Of a DNA stretch of 61,291 bases, positions 9,073 through 18,775 are shown in pieces. The notes under the pieces were generated by a model, which had not been told where the DNA came from, made no database searches, and was given only the letters and a program-made list of their open reading frames with translations. Position numbers and translations under genes: made by a program. This stretch comes from Rubripirellula sp. Its GTDB lineage: Bacteria; Planctomycetota; Planctomycetia; Pirellulales; Pirellulaceae. The stretch spans positions 1-61,291 of the forward strand of contig JAQWPZ010000039.1 of assembly GCA_029245125.1 (NCBI GenBank), in the 5' to 3' direction. Positions within the stretch are counted from its first letter, which is position 1, and each line of letters opens with the position of its first letter.

Positions 9073-10083
9073 TCACGAAGGCTGAACGCCACTCTTTGGA
9101 GAGTCTGAATCAGCTGATTGTGGACTACGATACAGCACTGACGCAACTGAAATGCTCGCCAGCCCGACCACCCCGCTGGCGAAAACAGCCAAGCTGAACG
9201 CGATCGATGGCAGCGAGAGCAACCCGGTCTCCGCTTCGGAGACCAGCACCACAGCCAGCACGCTGATGAAATTATTGACAAAATGCCCTAGCATTGCCGG
9301 AAAAAGAGAGCCAGTCCGCCAAGTGATCCAACCCAAAAACAATCCCAATGGAAAGACAGCCACCACGTGGACCGGATCAAAGTGAAAGGCCGCAAACGTC
9401 GCCGACGCCGTCACCACACCAACCAATGGACCGAACGAACGGACCAAACGAGTTTGGACGTAGCCACGAAATAACAACTCTTCGCAAATTGCTGGTGTGA
9501 TTCCGATCATCAACGCGATCGGCAACAGAAAACCATTCTGACCGTGATCACGAAAAATACTGGACATCTCTTTCAATGATTCGCTCTCGTCCAGGAACAT
9601 GCCCACCACCACGCCGGAAACCATTCCCACCAGGGGAGTCGCCGCCGCAGCGGCGAACCACGTCCAAATCGGCCAATCCCCACGAACCAAGCCGAGACGA
9701 CGGCGGGTCGGCACCGGCGATAGAAATGCGGCCAAAACCGATGGCATCACCAATGCCAATTGGGGGATGACCACCGCGATCAACAAACCCAGACGAGAAC
9801 TGGAAACCGCAGCGAATGAATTTGGGTCACGCAGGATGGCAAGACTGATTTCGCCGTGCACCAGCCACAACGCAACTACCAACATCAAAAAACTGGTGAA
9901 AAGAAACGAGGCCAAGGAAACACCGACAACTGCCCCCGTCGTCCAAGATCTCGGCGTCGTCTGCAGTGGGAACCGCCTCCCCTCGGCATCCGCGAATCCC
10001 GAATTCGCGGAATCCTCGCCCACAAACGCCGAATCGGCGGCCTGCGTGCTGCTCGGTGGGGAATAGGGCTCTGGTAAATCCAT
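9073..10083 (-). CDS. CPBP family intramembrane metalloprotease
   Basis: The 336-residue protein has about eight hydrophobic segments and the three motifs of the CPBP (CAAX protease and bacteriocin-processing, Abi) family: EELLFR in CEELLFRGYVQTRL, FAAFHF, and HFVNNF. These supply the Glu, His and Asn residues thought to bind the catalytic metal within the membrane. The first 80 residues are a polar, disordered cytoplasmic extension. It precedes the VWA membrane protein gene with a 24-bp gap. No bacteriocin or prenylated-peptide gene is adjacent, so the substrate is unknown. A second family member occurs at 41348-41998. Confidence 0.87.
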   Translation of the reverse strand: MDLPEPYSPPSSTQAADSAFVGEDSANSGFADAEGRRFPLQTTPRSWTTGAVVGVSLASFLFTSFLMLVVALWLVHGEISLAILRDPNSFAAVSSSRLGLLIAVVIPQLALVMPSVLAAFLSPVPTRRRLGLVRGDWPIWTWFAAAAATPLVGMVSGVVVGMFLDESESLKEMSSIFRDHGQNGFLLPIALMIGITPAICEELLFRGYVQTRLVRSFGPLVGVVTASATFAAFHFDPVHVVAVFPLGLFLGWITWRTGSLFPAMLGHFVNNFISVLAVVLVSEAETGLLSLPSIAFSLAVFASGVVGLASISVASVLYRSPQSADSDSPKSGVQPS

Positions 10084-10255
10084 CAGTCAAATCGAAGCGG
10101 TGCTCGGTTGGGCATGGCAACTTATCCTACACACCCAGCTAGTGTAAGCGTTCACCAAAACCGCCGTTCGATACCCGGCAGAATTGAATCACCGGCAATG
10201 CCGCTCACCGAGCGAAATTCAAAACTGAATTTCACCCGATAGAACCATGCTCGCG

Positions 10256-11266
10256 TTACGCCAAACCAAGTGTCTCAGGCAATCCAAACATGACGTTCAT
10301 GTTTTGCACTGCCGCACCGCTGGCACCCTTGGACAAATTATCGATCGCTGCCAGCAAGACAACTCGTGAACCAGCATCACGAGCCGACATCTGGACAAAA
10401 TTTGTTCCGCTGACATGCTTGGTCGCCGGCAAATGGTCCACGACATTGACGAATGGTGAGTCGGCATAGGCCTGTTTCCAACACGCCATCATTTCCATCG
10501 CTGTCACCCGTCCACGCACATAGATTGTGGACAAAATCCCACGATCCATCGGGGTCAGGTGGGGCGTGAATAACGTTTCGACTGCATGTCCCGAGATACG
10601 GCCTACCAAGTCATCGATCTCTGGTTGATGGCGATGCATTCCCACGGCGTAGGCGGCAATTGATTCGTTGGTTTCGCAGTACAGCATCGCGACTTTCGCG
10701 CTGCGACCACCTCCGCTCACACCACTCTTGCTGTCGATGATAATGTCAGCGGGATCGATCAACTGATCGCGTACCAGTGGCGCCAGCGGCAAGATCGCGG
10801 AGGTGGGATAACAACCGGGGTTGGCGACTACATCCGCCTGACGAATCTCATCGGCGAAGTATTCGGGCATGCCATAAACGGTCTTGCCGACCCGCTCAGG
10901 CCAAGGATGATCGACCTTGTACCACTGTTGGTACACGTCGACATTGGACAATCGAAAATCAGCACTAAAATCGACGACCCGCGATCCAGCCTTGATCAAT
11001 TGATGGACCGTTTTGGCTGACGCACCGTGCGGCAAACAACACATCACGACATCGCACCGCGATGCCAATGCCGCAGGATCAAGAGTTTCGATCACCACGT
11101 CAGTCCGCCCAGCCAAGCAGGGATGGACCTCCGCGAGCGGTTTACCGGCATCGTTACGACTGGTAGCGGCGACCAACGACGCCTGTGGATGAATCAACAG
11201 CAGTCGTGCAAGTTCCAAGGCCGTGTAACCGGTCGCCCCCACGATCCCAACTCGAATCTCCGACAT
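10256..11266 (-). CDS. argC: N-acetyl-gamma-glutamyl-phosphate reductase
   Basis: ArgC catalyses the NADPH-dependent reduction of N-acetylglutamyl phosphate to N-acetylglutamate semialdehyde, the third step of arginine synthesis, in the cytoplasm. The 336-residue length is usual. The N-terminal Rossmann motif is VGIVGATGYTALEL, and the catalytic cysteine lies in NPGCYPTS near residue 150. The family segment SGVSGGGR follows. The start codon lies 13 bp after the stop of the GlmU-like gene, so the two are likely one transcript. No other arginine gene is visible in the window. Confidence 0.95.
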   Translation of the reverse strand: MSEIRVGIVGATGYTALELARLLLIHPQASLVAATSRNDAGKPLAEVHPCLAGRTDVVIETLDPAALASRCDVVMCCLPHGASAKTVHQLIKAGSRVVDFSADFRLSNVDVYQQWYKVDHPWPERVGKTVYGMPEYFADEIRQADVVANPGCYPTSAILPLAPLVRDQLIDPADIIIDSKSGVSGGGRSAKVAMLYCETNESIAAYAVGMHRHQPEIDDLVGRISGHAVETLFTPHLTPMDRGILSTIYVRGRVTAMEMMACWKQAYADSPFVNVVDHLPATKHVSGTNFVQMSARDAGSRVVLLAAIDNLSKGASGAAVQNMNVMFGLPETLGLA

Positions 11267-11279
11267 TTGATCTTGTTAC

Positions 11280-12530
11280 CTAAAGGATGTCTTGGTCAAC
11301 CGACGCCCGCTCGTTCACGCTCAGTTCATACATATCACGAATCAACTGTTTATCACATTCCCGCTGCTCAACATTTCGCCGTTCGAACATGCGACGCTGA
11401 GTATTGATCATAACGTCGGCGGGCAGCAAGGAGGTTTGCCCAAACAATCGTGCGTAGTTTACGTAACTGGGAACGTTCGAAGTGACGAACCCGTACATCA
11501 TGCTGCAAACGCCAATCACCTTTCCCGTGAAGATACTGGTGTTGATCGCCGTCTTGGAGTAGTCCCCGATAAAACAGCCCAGAAACTGCATCTCGGTAGC
11601 GACCTTTGACTCGCCGTAGTGAATATTGATCGTCCCATAGGTGTTTTTCAGGTCGCTATTGCAAGTTCCGGCACCCAGGTTAATCCAACTGCCCAGATAG
11701 CTGTGCCCCAAGAAACCATGATGCTGTTTGTTGGTGTAAGGTTCGATCACCGACGCTTCAACTTCACCACCAATTTTGACAGTATGTCCAAGGGAAACAC
11801 CATCCTTGAGTGCAGCGTGCTCAATCACTCTTGCGCCGGCACCGGCGTAGACAGGTCCCGACAAGAAGCAGAACGGCCCGACTTTGACGTTCTCTTCCAG
11901 CAGGATTGGCCCCTCTGAAGTATCGACGACTGGATACTTACCGATCTGCACACCCGAGCGAACAAAGATTCCGTCACTCGACTCGCGGTAGTCACCATGC
12001 CCCAATCGCCAATTCATCGCGTCGGGCATCTCTCGCATGTGATGCTTGATCACATCATGTGGCCAACGAAACACCTCGATCGATGCTTGATGAGCCGGCG
12101 CGGACTGCACCAACGCCATGAGCTGAGACCAACCCTCTTCAGTATCGAGTGATCCAATCGCCTGCAGATCAGCGGCCACAATCTTCGCGGCCAACACCGA
12201 ATCGTCTTCCAGATCGAGCACAACACAAGTGCGGGACTCACCGGCAAGTGATTTCAGTTCCGCCTCCAAGCTGACACCCGGAGCCACCCGAGCATTGACC
12301 AACAAGATGCCTTCCGCATCGTCCTGCAAGCCATCCATTCCCTCCACCTGGTAATCAAGTTTTTGCAACTCTTGAAGGTACGGTCGAATTGATCCGCATA
12401 GATTACCCGGAATCTGCCGCAACCAATCGATCAGCCGGAAACTGGCAGACGTAATCGCATAGGCAGGTCGCGCCTGCACGATTGGACGCAGGAACTCAAC
12501 GCGGTCATCTTCGAAACAGAGAATCTGCAT
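11280..12530 (-). CDS. GlmU-like sugar nucleotidyltransferase/acetyltransferase (alternative GlmU type)
   Basis: The 416-residue product resembles the alternative bacterial GlmU proteins first noted in Bacteroidetes, which lack the classical GlmU N-terminus. The N-terminal part starts QILCFEDDRVEFLRPIVQAR, matching the degenerate nucleotidyltransferase start (a D-rich segment followed by L-P-hydrophobic-arginine). The C-terminal half (from about residue 230) consists of hexapeptide repeats of a left-handed beta helix, for example VKVGPFCFLSGPVYAGAGA. UDP-N-acetylglucosamine synthesis for cell wall or envelope glycans is the expected role, but the substrate cannot be proven here. I chose ATG 12530 over upstream starts because the domain begins there. 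It is followed within 13 bp by argC. Confidence 0.78.
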   Translation of the reverse strand: MQILCFEDDRVEFLRPIVQARPAYAITSASFRLIDWLRQIPGNLCGSIRPYLQELQKLDYQVEGMDGLQDDAEGILLVNARVAPGVSLEAELKSLAGESRTCVVLDLEDDSVLAAKIVAADLQAIGSLDTEEGWSQLMALVQSAPAHQASIEVFRWPHDVIKHHMREMPDAMNWRLGHGDYRESSDGIFVRSGVQIGKYPVVDTSEGPILLEENVKVGPFCFLSGPVYAGAGARVIEHAALKDGVSLGHTVKIGGEVEASVIEPYTNKQHHGFLGHSYLGSWINLGAGTCNSDLKNTYGTINIHYGESKVATEMQFLGCFIGDYSKTAINTSIFTGKVIGVCSMMYGFVTSNVPSYVNYARLFGQTSLLPADVMINTQRRMFERRNVEQRECDKQLIRDMYELSVNERASVDQDIL

Positions 12531-12809
12531 GGCGGTAGAAACCGGTGGCCGGCCAAACGAGTCAGAAACAAAAATTTGAAGCGGGTCAGCAAACGGCTGC
12601 ACAGACCATAAAAACGACCGGTTGTAGCGATGGCACAACTTACCCGGCTCGTCTGAACAGCCTGGACCACAGAGCTCATTTCTCGCAGTGGCGCCGCAGC
12701 CTGTCCGACTAAATTCGGCTTATCCCCTCGGCAACTGTGACTTTTCTTTTTTAAGTCCGGTTTTCCCCGTCAGTTTGCGTTACGAATCGCATTCCGCCAC
12801 CGAACCGGT

Positions 12810-14108
12810 GTGATCTTGCCCCCCCAAAAAAACCGCCGCCCACAAACGACCCAGCATCTGCCAATCCAGCGTCTGTTAATCTTCGGTTGCCTTGCAATGA
12901 TCCCGCTGCTGCCGGTATTCGGGGGTGATCCACCAGGGGACAAGAATGATTCACGGCGGGTCAACCAGTCAACTCAGCTGGCTGGGCCAAATGCCGTCAA
13001 CGAATTTGTCGATATCCCGCAACGGCTTGTCTCAACACTCGACAGTCCCATCTTCGGCCAGCGGCGTGCTGCATTTCAATCGTTACTGAAACAGGGCACC
13101 GGTGCAAACCATGAGCTTTCCATCCAAATCAATACAGCTGTCCGCCACGCCCTACACCATCCATCGATTGAAGTTCGCCTAGCGGCAACTGACCTGCTCA
13201 AACGGTTCAGTTTCCATCGCATGGAATCGCAGCTAAATCAGTTGCGTGACCCACGGATCTCTTCGGATTTGATTGATATCGATCAGTGGCAATCATTTTC
13301 GTCGCGTGGTGGCGACGACATGCTTTCCCGAAACTTCTTTGCCAAGTTGTATCTGCAATTCCCTTCGTTACTACGCACTTCAATCAGTTCTTTTCATCGT
13401 GACCCCTTCAAATTGCGACGCAATGATTCGACGGGTTGGGCCATGCTGCTCTGGATGTACTTAGACACGACCACTCGACACGGGGGCGTAAGAAACCGCG
13501 TGAATGCACAAAACCAAATCAGCACACCGAATCCATCAGATGCACGAAAAGAATTAGGCGTGTTGTTAAGCCGGCCGGCACAAGGTCCGATCATCGATTT
13601 GCAAACACACTCGGTGGTTTTGTCCCGTTTGCTCAGGGCATGGATCTCCAACACACCTACCACTACATCGTCGAATGTTCAAAAACTTCGCATCGCCTTG
13701 CGGTACAACCACTTTGATCTCGCCGGCGAATTGATTGATCACATTTTTTCCGATCCACATGCCTGCCCGCGTTCACGTGTTGCCGCCCTGTTAGCGGCCC
13801 ATGTCATCGACCACCATGACACAGTGAATTACGCAATGATCAGTTTGAAGGATGCACGAAACGCCAACGGCTGGACCCTTGTGACATCCCCCAATCGCCG
13901 GATTCGAACCGAGGTTCGGGATATCGGGCTCGCTGTTATGCTGCAGATACGTGGAATCGATCCACGCTCGGCGGGATTTGATTATCTGGAGGCCGATCCA
14001 ATCTTGATTTTCAAGGTCCAAAGTCTTGGCTTCCCCGATCACGCGTCACGGCAAGCTGCTCACGAGAAGGGAAACGACCTGCTCGGTCGTTTTCACACTG
14101 GCCCCTGA
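12810..14108 (+). CDS. Secreted or membrane-anchored HEAT-like hypothetical protein
   Basis: A GTG at 12810 gives a 432-residue product. After a polar start, a hydrophobic segment (LLIFGCLAMIPLLPVFGG) could be an export signal; a start closer to this segment is possible but I see no ATG that fits before it. Residues 65-130 read like alternating helices of HEAT or similar repeats (PSIEVRLAATDLLKRFS). The remainder is helical without recognisable catalytic motifs. I do not recognise the family. The stop codon falls inside a 16-bp direct repeat. It lies rightward of the GlmU-like gene in divergent orientation. Confidence 0.55.
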   Translation: MILPPQKNRRPQTTQHLPIQRLLIFGCLAMIPLLPVFGGDPPGDKNDSRRVNQSTQLAGPNAVNEFVDIPQRLVSTLDSPIFGQRRAAFQSLLKQGTGANHELSIQINTAVRHALHHPSIEVRLAATDLLKRFSFHRMESQLNQLRDPRISSDLIDIDQWQSFSSRGGDDMLSRNFFAKLYLQFPSLLRTSISSFHRDPFKLRRNDSTGWAMLLWMYLDTTTRHGGVRNRVNAQNQISTPNPSDARKELGVLLSRPAQGPIIDLQTHSVVLSRLLRAWISNTPTTTSSNVQKLRIALRYNHFDLAGELIDHIFSDPHACPRSRVAALLAAHVIDHHDTVNYAMISLKDARNANGWTLVTSPNRRIRTEVRDIGLAVMLQIRGIDPRSAGFDYLEADPILIFKVQSLGFPDHASRQAAHEKGNDLLGRFHTGP

Positions 14109-14134
14109 AGCGACGGGCTCCTGAAGCGACGGGC
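14104..14134 (+). repeat. 16-bp direct repeat across a stop codon
   Basis: CCTGAAGCGACGGGC occurs at 14104-14118 and again at 14120-14134, a period of 16 bp. The first copy contains the TGA stop (14106-14108) of the preceding gene. Confidence 0.8.
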
Positions 14135-14256
14135 CCTCCAGCGGCACCAGTCTCCTCACAACCGGGGTAACAGGGCGATGTCAGCGAACTGCCTTGCAAA
14201 CGGCAAAAGATTACAACGAGCTTGTGCAATTCCGCCAACTCGGCCATCTTGCTGAC

Positions 14257-15498
14257 ATGACCAGTCAAGAAATACTTCCGCAGGGACATGTTTATCTGAT
14301 CGGAGCCGGAATCATCGGCCGCGAGATTCTGCGGGCACACACCGACGCGGGTGTTTCGGTCTGGATCATCGACCAGTCCGCTGACGCCGTCCGACAGGCG
14401 ATCAACTCACTTGAATTGGCGAACGATCAATGGCAGGTCGACCAACCGATGCTCCTGCCCGGCAATTCAGTTGCGGTCTACCTGCAACACTGCGACGATC
14501 GTCAACCAAGGGAACACTCGATCGTAATCGAATCGATCGTAGAGCGTTTGGACGCCAAACGAGCATTTTTTTCCACCGCACAGACCTGGTTTGGTGACGA
14601 CGCGGTTCTTTGCAGCAACACATCCAACCTCCGCATCAGTGAGATTGCGGAAGTGATCAACGACCCGAGTCGGTTTGCCGGCATGCACTTTTTCATGCCG
14701 GTCGATCGACGCCCGGCAACGGAGGTCGTTCGTGGGAAACAAACCTCCGAAGCAACGATTCAAGCTTGCTGCCGTCACGCACAACGCATCAAAAAACCGT
14801 CCCTGATTGTCGCCGATAGTCCCGGGTTTATTGTCAATCGTTTGCTGTCGCCGTACCTGAACGAATCGCTACTGTTGTTGTGCCGTGGTGTCACGGGTGA
14901 GCAAATTGAGCGAGCCGCTTTGGCATACGGCATGCCCATGTCCCCGCTCGAATTGATCGACTATATCGGCACACGCACGATGTTCGATGCTGGACGAGCT
15001 TTCTGGCAAGCTTTCCCCGATCGGCTCAGCCCATCACCGATGCTGGCGGGGTTGATCAAACGAAAACGGCTCGGCCGAAATGTCGGCCTAGGGCTATACG
15101 ATTACCAAGATGGCAAGCGGTCGAGCCACCTCGCCGATGAAACGATCGAACTCAGCAAAAAATATTCACGACATGAACAAGCTTTTGATGATGATGATGT
15201 CGTAGAACTTTTATCGGTTCCCATGTGGATCGAAGCGGCGTTGGCGAGACGAGATGGCATCACCAACCAAGATGAACACTTCAATCTGGCAATGCGCGGC
15301 GGATTGGGTTACGCCCCGGAACGAAATTGGTTGGATTTCTTCGACACAATGGGAAGCGACCGAATCATCGCCGCCACCCAAAAATGGTCGCCGATCAGTG
15401 CCAGCATGATCGCGTTGCCCAATTTAATTCAGGCACTCCGGGAAGCGATTCCATCGGAGGCCATACGACAATTTTCCGACAATCCATCGAGCGGGTAG
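14257..15498 (+). CDS. 3-hydroxyacyl-CoA dehydrogenase
   Basis: The product of 413 residues oxidises L-3-hydroxyacyl-CoA to 3-ketoacyl-CoA with NAD, a beta-oxidation step in the cytoplasm. The Rossmann motif is LIGAGIIGREI near residue 12, with the acidic residue of the second strand in WIIDQS. The family segments NTSNLRISEIAEVI and FAGMHFFMPV include the catalytic His, and DSPGFIVNRLL opens the C-terminal helical domain. A second helical C-terminal part (GGLGYAPERNW) is also present, as in FadJ/FadB-type proteins, but the enoyl-CoA hydratase half of those proteins is absent. ATG 14257 is chosen; a TTG 21 codons upstream is in frame. Confidence 0.87.
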   Translation: MTSQEILPQGHVYLIGAGIIGREILRAHTDAGVSVWIIDQSADAVRQAINSLELANDQWQVDQPMLLPGNSVAVYLQHCDDRQPREHSIVIESIVERLDAKRAFFSTAQTWFGDDAVLCSNTSNLRISEIAEVINDPSRFAGMHFFMPVDRRPATEVVRGKQTSEATIQACCRHAQRIKKPSLIVADSPGFIVNRLLSPYLNESLLLLCRGVTGEQIERAALAYGMPMSPLELIDYIGTRTMFDAGRAFWQAFPDRLSPSPMLAGLIKRKRLGRNVGLGLYDYQDGKRSSHLADETIELSKKYSRHEQAFDDDDVVELLSVPMWIEAALARRDGITNQDEHFNLAMRGGLGYAPERNWLDFFDTMGSDRIIAATQKWSPISASMIALPNLIQALREAIPSEAIRQFSDNPSSG

Positions 15499-15564
15499 AT
15501 CTCGAAATGCCGCGCATTCCGAGACGCTCCCTAGCGATGCAGGCTGATAGAAAACCCTGAGCAA

Positions 15565-16130
15565 TTACGTTGCGGGATCCGCTTCTAGATCGTCAACAAC
15601 CTCGGTTTTGGCGTCGTGCGTTTTATCCCAAAACGTCAAGAAGAAGATGACAGAAACCACCACGGCAAAACCGGCTGGCATCAACCAAAACTTCTCCGCA
15701 CCTTCTAACCATCCCTCTCGCGTTGATGGATCCAGACCGATGGAATCACCCCACCAACCAAGCACGTAGTTGCCAACCAACATTCTGGCACCATACGTCA
15801 GCAAACCAACTAAAGCCTGGGCACTGGTTCGCATCTCTCTGGGAGCGACACGGTCGGTATACAACTGGCCGGTCACGAAGAAGAAATCGTAACAAACACC
15901 GTGCAGCAAAATGCCAATCGAACGAAGGCCACGCTGACCGGCACGAGGCCAATCAGAGCATCTGGCAATGCCCAAGCGAAAGCTCTAACCATCAGCCTGT
16001 TGACGACACGAAGTCGCGTCCAGAAAAACGGGGCGAGTGCTACGAACAAAATTTCGCTGACTCGTCCCCTGAAAACCGGCCGCCGCACGCTTATAAAAAT
16101 GCTGAATTCCAAAAACCCGCCGCCCACCAC
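15565..16130 (-). pseudogene. Decayed C-terminal fragment of a nucleoside:H+ symporter-like MFS protein
   Basis: Two minus-strand frames together match the last 40 percent of the intact MFS gene immediately upstream. The 5' part, in one frame (SEILFVALAPFFWTRL), aligns with SEIFFMLAMPFCFARL of the intact protein. The 3' part, in another frame, has GILLHGVCYDFFFVTG against GILLHGICYDFFFVTG, and runs to a normal-looking stop at 15565. The frame changes between roughly 15910 and 15945. The N-terminal 60 percent, including any start, is missing. It is therefore a truncated and frameshifted tandem paralogue. A single-base sequencing error could explain the shift, but not the missing first half. 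Confidence 0.75.
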
Positions 16131-16179
16131 AATAAATGCAGACTAGCGGACGTTAGCGTGATGACACTCGTGCTAGCCT

Positions 16180-17604
16180 TCAGCCCCCAACGGTTCCTGT
16201 GTCATTTGGATTTGCTCCCGAATCATCACCGCGATCCCAGAACAGAATTGCGAAGGCCAGCATGACTCCGAGGGCAAAAAGAGCAGGCGCGTACCAAAGT
16301 TTGGACCAGTCAACGACGCCTTCGGTCGTGCACTTACCCATCCACCAACCGAATCCTTGAGCACCGATTCCAAGCCCGAGCCCCTGCGTCAGCATCACGA
16401 TCAATGATTGAGCCTGACCGCGAACCGCCGGTTCCGCCTTCTTATCTGTGTAGATCATCCCCGTCACAAAGAAGAAGTCATAACAGATTCCATGGAGCAG
16501 GATGCCAATGAAGATTGGAGCAGTTAGCAGCGGCCCCTCTTGCCCGAAGGCCAAACCCCAGAGCCCATAACGAACCGCCCACGCCAGCATGCCAATGATC
16601 AGCATCTTTTTCACACCCAATCGGGCAAAACAAAAAGGCATGGCGAGCATGAAGAAAATCTCGCTCATCTGCCCCGTACTCATCGCTCCCGTCGTAGAGC
16701 CGAAAAGCTTAACGCCCATTGCATCGACAAATCCGTAGCCTTTTGCGTAGTAACCGGCCAACGGGATACAGACTAAGAACGATGCTACGGCAAAGACAAA
16801 GAAGGATTTATCTTTCAGCAACGCCCAAGCGTCGACACCCAAAACCTTTGAGACGGAAATTGGCTCCCCTTTTGCCGGAGGAGCCGTTCTTGGAAGTGTC
16901 AGGCAATACAAACCAAGGACCGCAGATGCGATAGCAGCGGCATGAAAAATGTGGGACGAATTATCCGAGTACTGAATCGTACTCATCACCGCATCAAATG
17001 CTTGTTGTGCAGCATTGATCGCCGTCTGATCGCCCCCAGCGGCGGCTTCCGCTTGCTTGAATTGCGCCGTCGCTTTACTGATCGTTTCCCCTTCACCATT
17101 AAAAAGCCGGCAACCCCACATGACCCAGTTTCCCACGATCCAACCAATCGTCCCGAGTACACGCACAGCCGGAAAGTCTTTTTCGCTGTTGTCCAGATGT
17201 TTGAAGGAAAGACTCGCTGTGAGTCCCAATGTCGGCATGAAGCAAAGCATGTACGCAAGCAGACATAAAACCATAGGTTGCGTGAACTGATTTAACAAAG
17301 AGTCCGGCGCACCTGCGCTCGCGAGCGTCGGAGCGAGCCATAGCAAGCCAGCGCCGATCAAATTTAATATCGCGAGCACGCGTTCAGTATTCATTAAGCG
17401 ATCGCAGATCAAGCCAAGAGTCAACGGTGCAAGAATCGCAGCAATTGGTGCAACTGTGTACGCAGCAGCATCGAAGGATAAACCGTCAGGGCTGATCTCT
17501 GTCATGCCCGCTTCATTCATGAATCCATACATCGCGACATACCAAGATCCCCAAACGAAGAACTGGAGGAACATCATGATGCTGAGACGGATTTTGATGG
17601 ACAT
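16180..17604 (-). CDS. MFS transporter, nucleoside:H+ symporter family
   Basis: The 474-residue protein has twelve hydrophobic segments and resembles the NupG/XapB nucleoside:proton symporter family. It begins MSIKIRLSIMMFLQFFVWGS, the typical first helix, and carries GILLHGICYDFFFVTG in the C-terminal half, a family hallmark. AAGGAA seven bases before ATG 17604 supports the start. A soluble loop after the sixth helix (about residues 185-225) is longer than in enteric members. The natural substrate is probably a nucleoside or related compound, but this is family inference. A decayed second copy lies 50 bp downstream of its stop codon. Confidence 0.85.
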   Translation of the reverse strand: MSIKIRLSIMMFLQFFVWGSWYVAMYGFMNEAGMTEISPDGLSFDAAAYTVAPIAAILAPLTLGLICDRLMNTERVLAILNLIGAGLLWLAPTLASAGAPDSLLNQFTQPMVLCLLAYMLCFMPTLGLTASLSFKHLDNSEKDFPAVRVLGTIGWIVGNWVMWGCRLFNGEGETISKATAQFKQAEAAAGGDQTAINAAQQAFDAVMSTIQYSDNSSHIFHAAAIASAVLGLYCLTLPRTAPPAKGEPISVSKVLGVDAWALLKDKSFFVFAVASFLVCIPLAGYYAKGYGFVDAMGVKLFGSTTGAMSTGQMSEIFFMLAMPFCFARLGVKKMLIIGMLAWAVRYGLWGLAFGQEGPLLTAPIFIGILLHGICYDFFFVTGMIYTDKKAEPAVRGQAQSLIVMLTQGLGLGIGAQGFGWWMGKCTTEGVVDWSKLWYAPALFALGVMLAFAILFWDRGDDSGANPNDTGTVGG

Positions 17605-17851
17605 TGGTGATTCCTTCGAATAGTTCTGCTGTGCGTTTCAGATCGCCGCGTTGAGCTTAATCCCAACAAGTTTGCCTGGTTATCCGCCCGATGTCCGCAG
17701 ACGCGAGGGATGATTGGCGTGGGATGTGTAAATTGCGATTTCAGTAGTTTGTCTGGCAAATCCGGTTGAATTCAGCGCCAGTGGAATTTTCGCGAACGGG
17801 CGTATTTTTTTCTGTACCCGGTCGAGGAAAGTGTTCGTGCTCGCCAAGATT

Positions 17852-18775
17852 CTACTCCAGATCCTTGAGCACCTGTTGTGCCGGCACCGGTTCAATTTCT
17901 GGCAGCGGACTATCGTCGCGTGCGAAGAACATCAGATGCTGCCAAGGGAGCTTGTTGTACTCGCGAACCAGCTTGAACCCGTTCGCTTGATACTCTTTCA
18001 TGATCTGGTTTTTGGACATCTTGTGCAACGGCTTGATCGGCACCGATGGATCTTCTTCGCGGTACTCCAACAACGCCACGACACCTTCGGGATTGAGAGA
18101 GCGTCGAATCGACCACAGCATCGATTCGGGGTGGGAAAACTCGTGGTAAACGTCAACCATCAACAACAAGTCAACTTCTGCCTTAGGTAACCGAGGATCG
18201 TCCACGCCCCCCAAAATCGGCTCGATATTGTTCAATTTGATGCGTGCCGACCGCTCCCGCAGCTTCTGCAGCATCTCACGCTGGATATCGACCGCCAGCA
18301 CTCGTCCTTCGGCACCGACATCACGAGCCATCGGCAACGTCCAATAGCCGTTCCCGCAGCCTAGATCGCAAACGACCATTCCTTCGGTCAGCTTCAATTG
18401 CTGAAATGATTCCGAGGCTCGCTCCTCTTCGTCCCGTTCCGGCCGGATCAGCCAGGGAGCACCAAGGTGTGACATCGGCTTGGCCAGCACGCGTCCGAGA
18501 TAGCTTCGGCGGGCTTCTTCCTGCGGCCGCGGCCGCTCTCCGGCCTCAGCAGCTTCTTCAGCAGCGGCGTTTTCCCCTGGGGGAGCTTCGGTTTCTGTCG
18601 AAGCAGCCTGCTGACTGGGGGAGTCAGGGAGTTGAGTAGCCGCGGGTTCTTCGGCTGTCTGGGCGGCCAACCAGCCGGGAGAAAAAAACAAACACAGCAG
18701 GGCCGCGTTAATCTTCGTCCTCGGCAACCAGCTCAAACTCTGGCTCAAACGCATCATCGAAACTGTAGACTTCAT
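17852..18775 (-). CDS. Exported class I SAM-dependent methyltransferase
   Basis: GAGG six bases before ATG 18775 sets the start; a GTG at 18802 and two ATGs downstream are alternatives. The first 40 residues form a signal peptide (INAALLCLFFSPGWLAAQ). A low-complexity Ala/Glu/Pro linker of about 60 residues follows. The methyltransferase fold begins near residue 120, with motif I in VVCDLGCGNGYWTLP, the acidic end of strand 2 in AVDIQ, and LLMVDVYHEFSHPE for the next motif. The enzyme is complete, but its export is odd because S-adenosylmethionine is cytoplasmic. The first codons overlap the end of the Minf_1886 gene by about 68 bp, indicating co-translation. The substrate is unknown. Confidence 0.8.
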   Translation of the reverse strand: MKSTVSMMRLSQSLSWLPRTKINAALLCLFFSPGWLAAQTAEEPAATQLPDSPSQQAASTETEAPPGENAAAEEAAEAGERPRPQEEARRSYLGRVLAKPMSHLGAPWLIRPERDEEERASESFQQLKLTEGMVVCDLGCGNGYWTLPMARDVGAEGRVLAVDIQREMLQKLRERSARIKLNNIEPILGGVDDPRLPKAEVDLLLMVDVYHEFSHPESMLWSIRRSLNPEGVVALLEYREEDPSVPIKPLHKMSKNQIMKEYQANGFKLVREYNKLPWQHLMFFARDDSPLPEIEPVPAQQVLKDLE

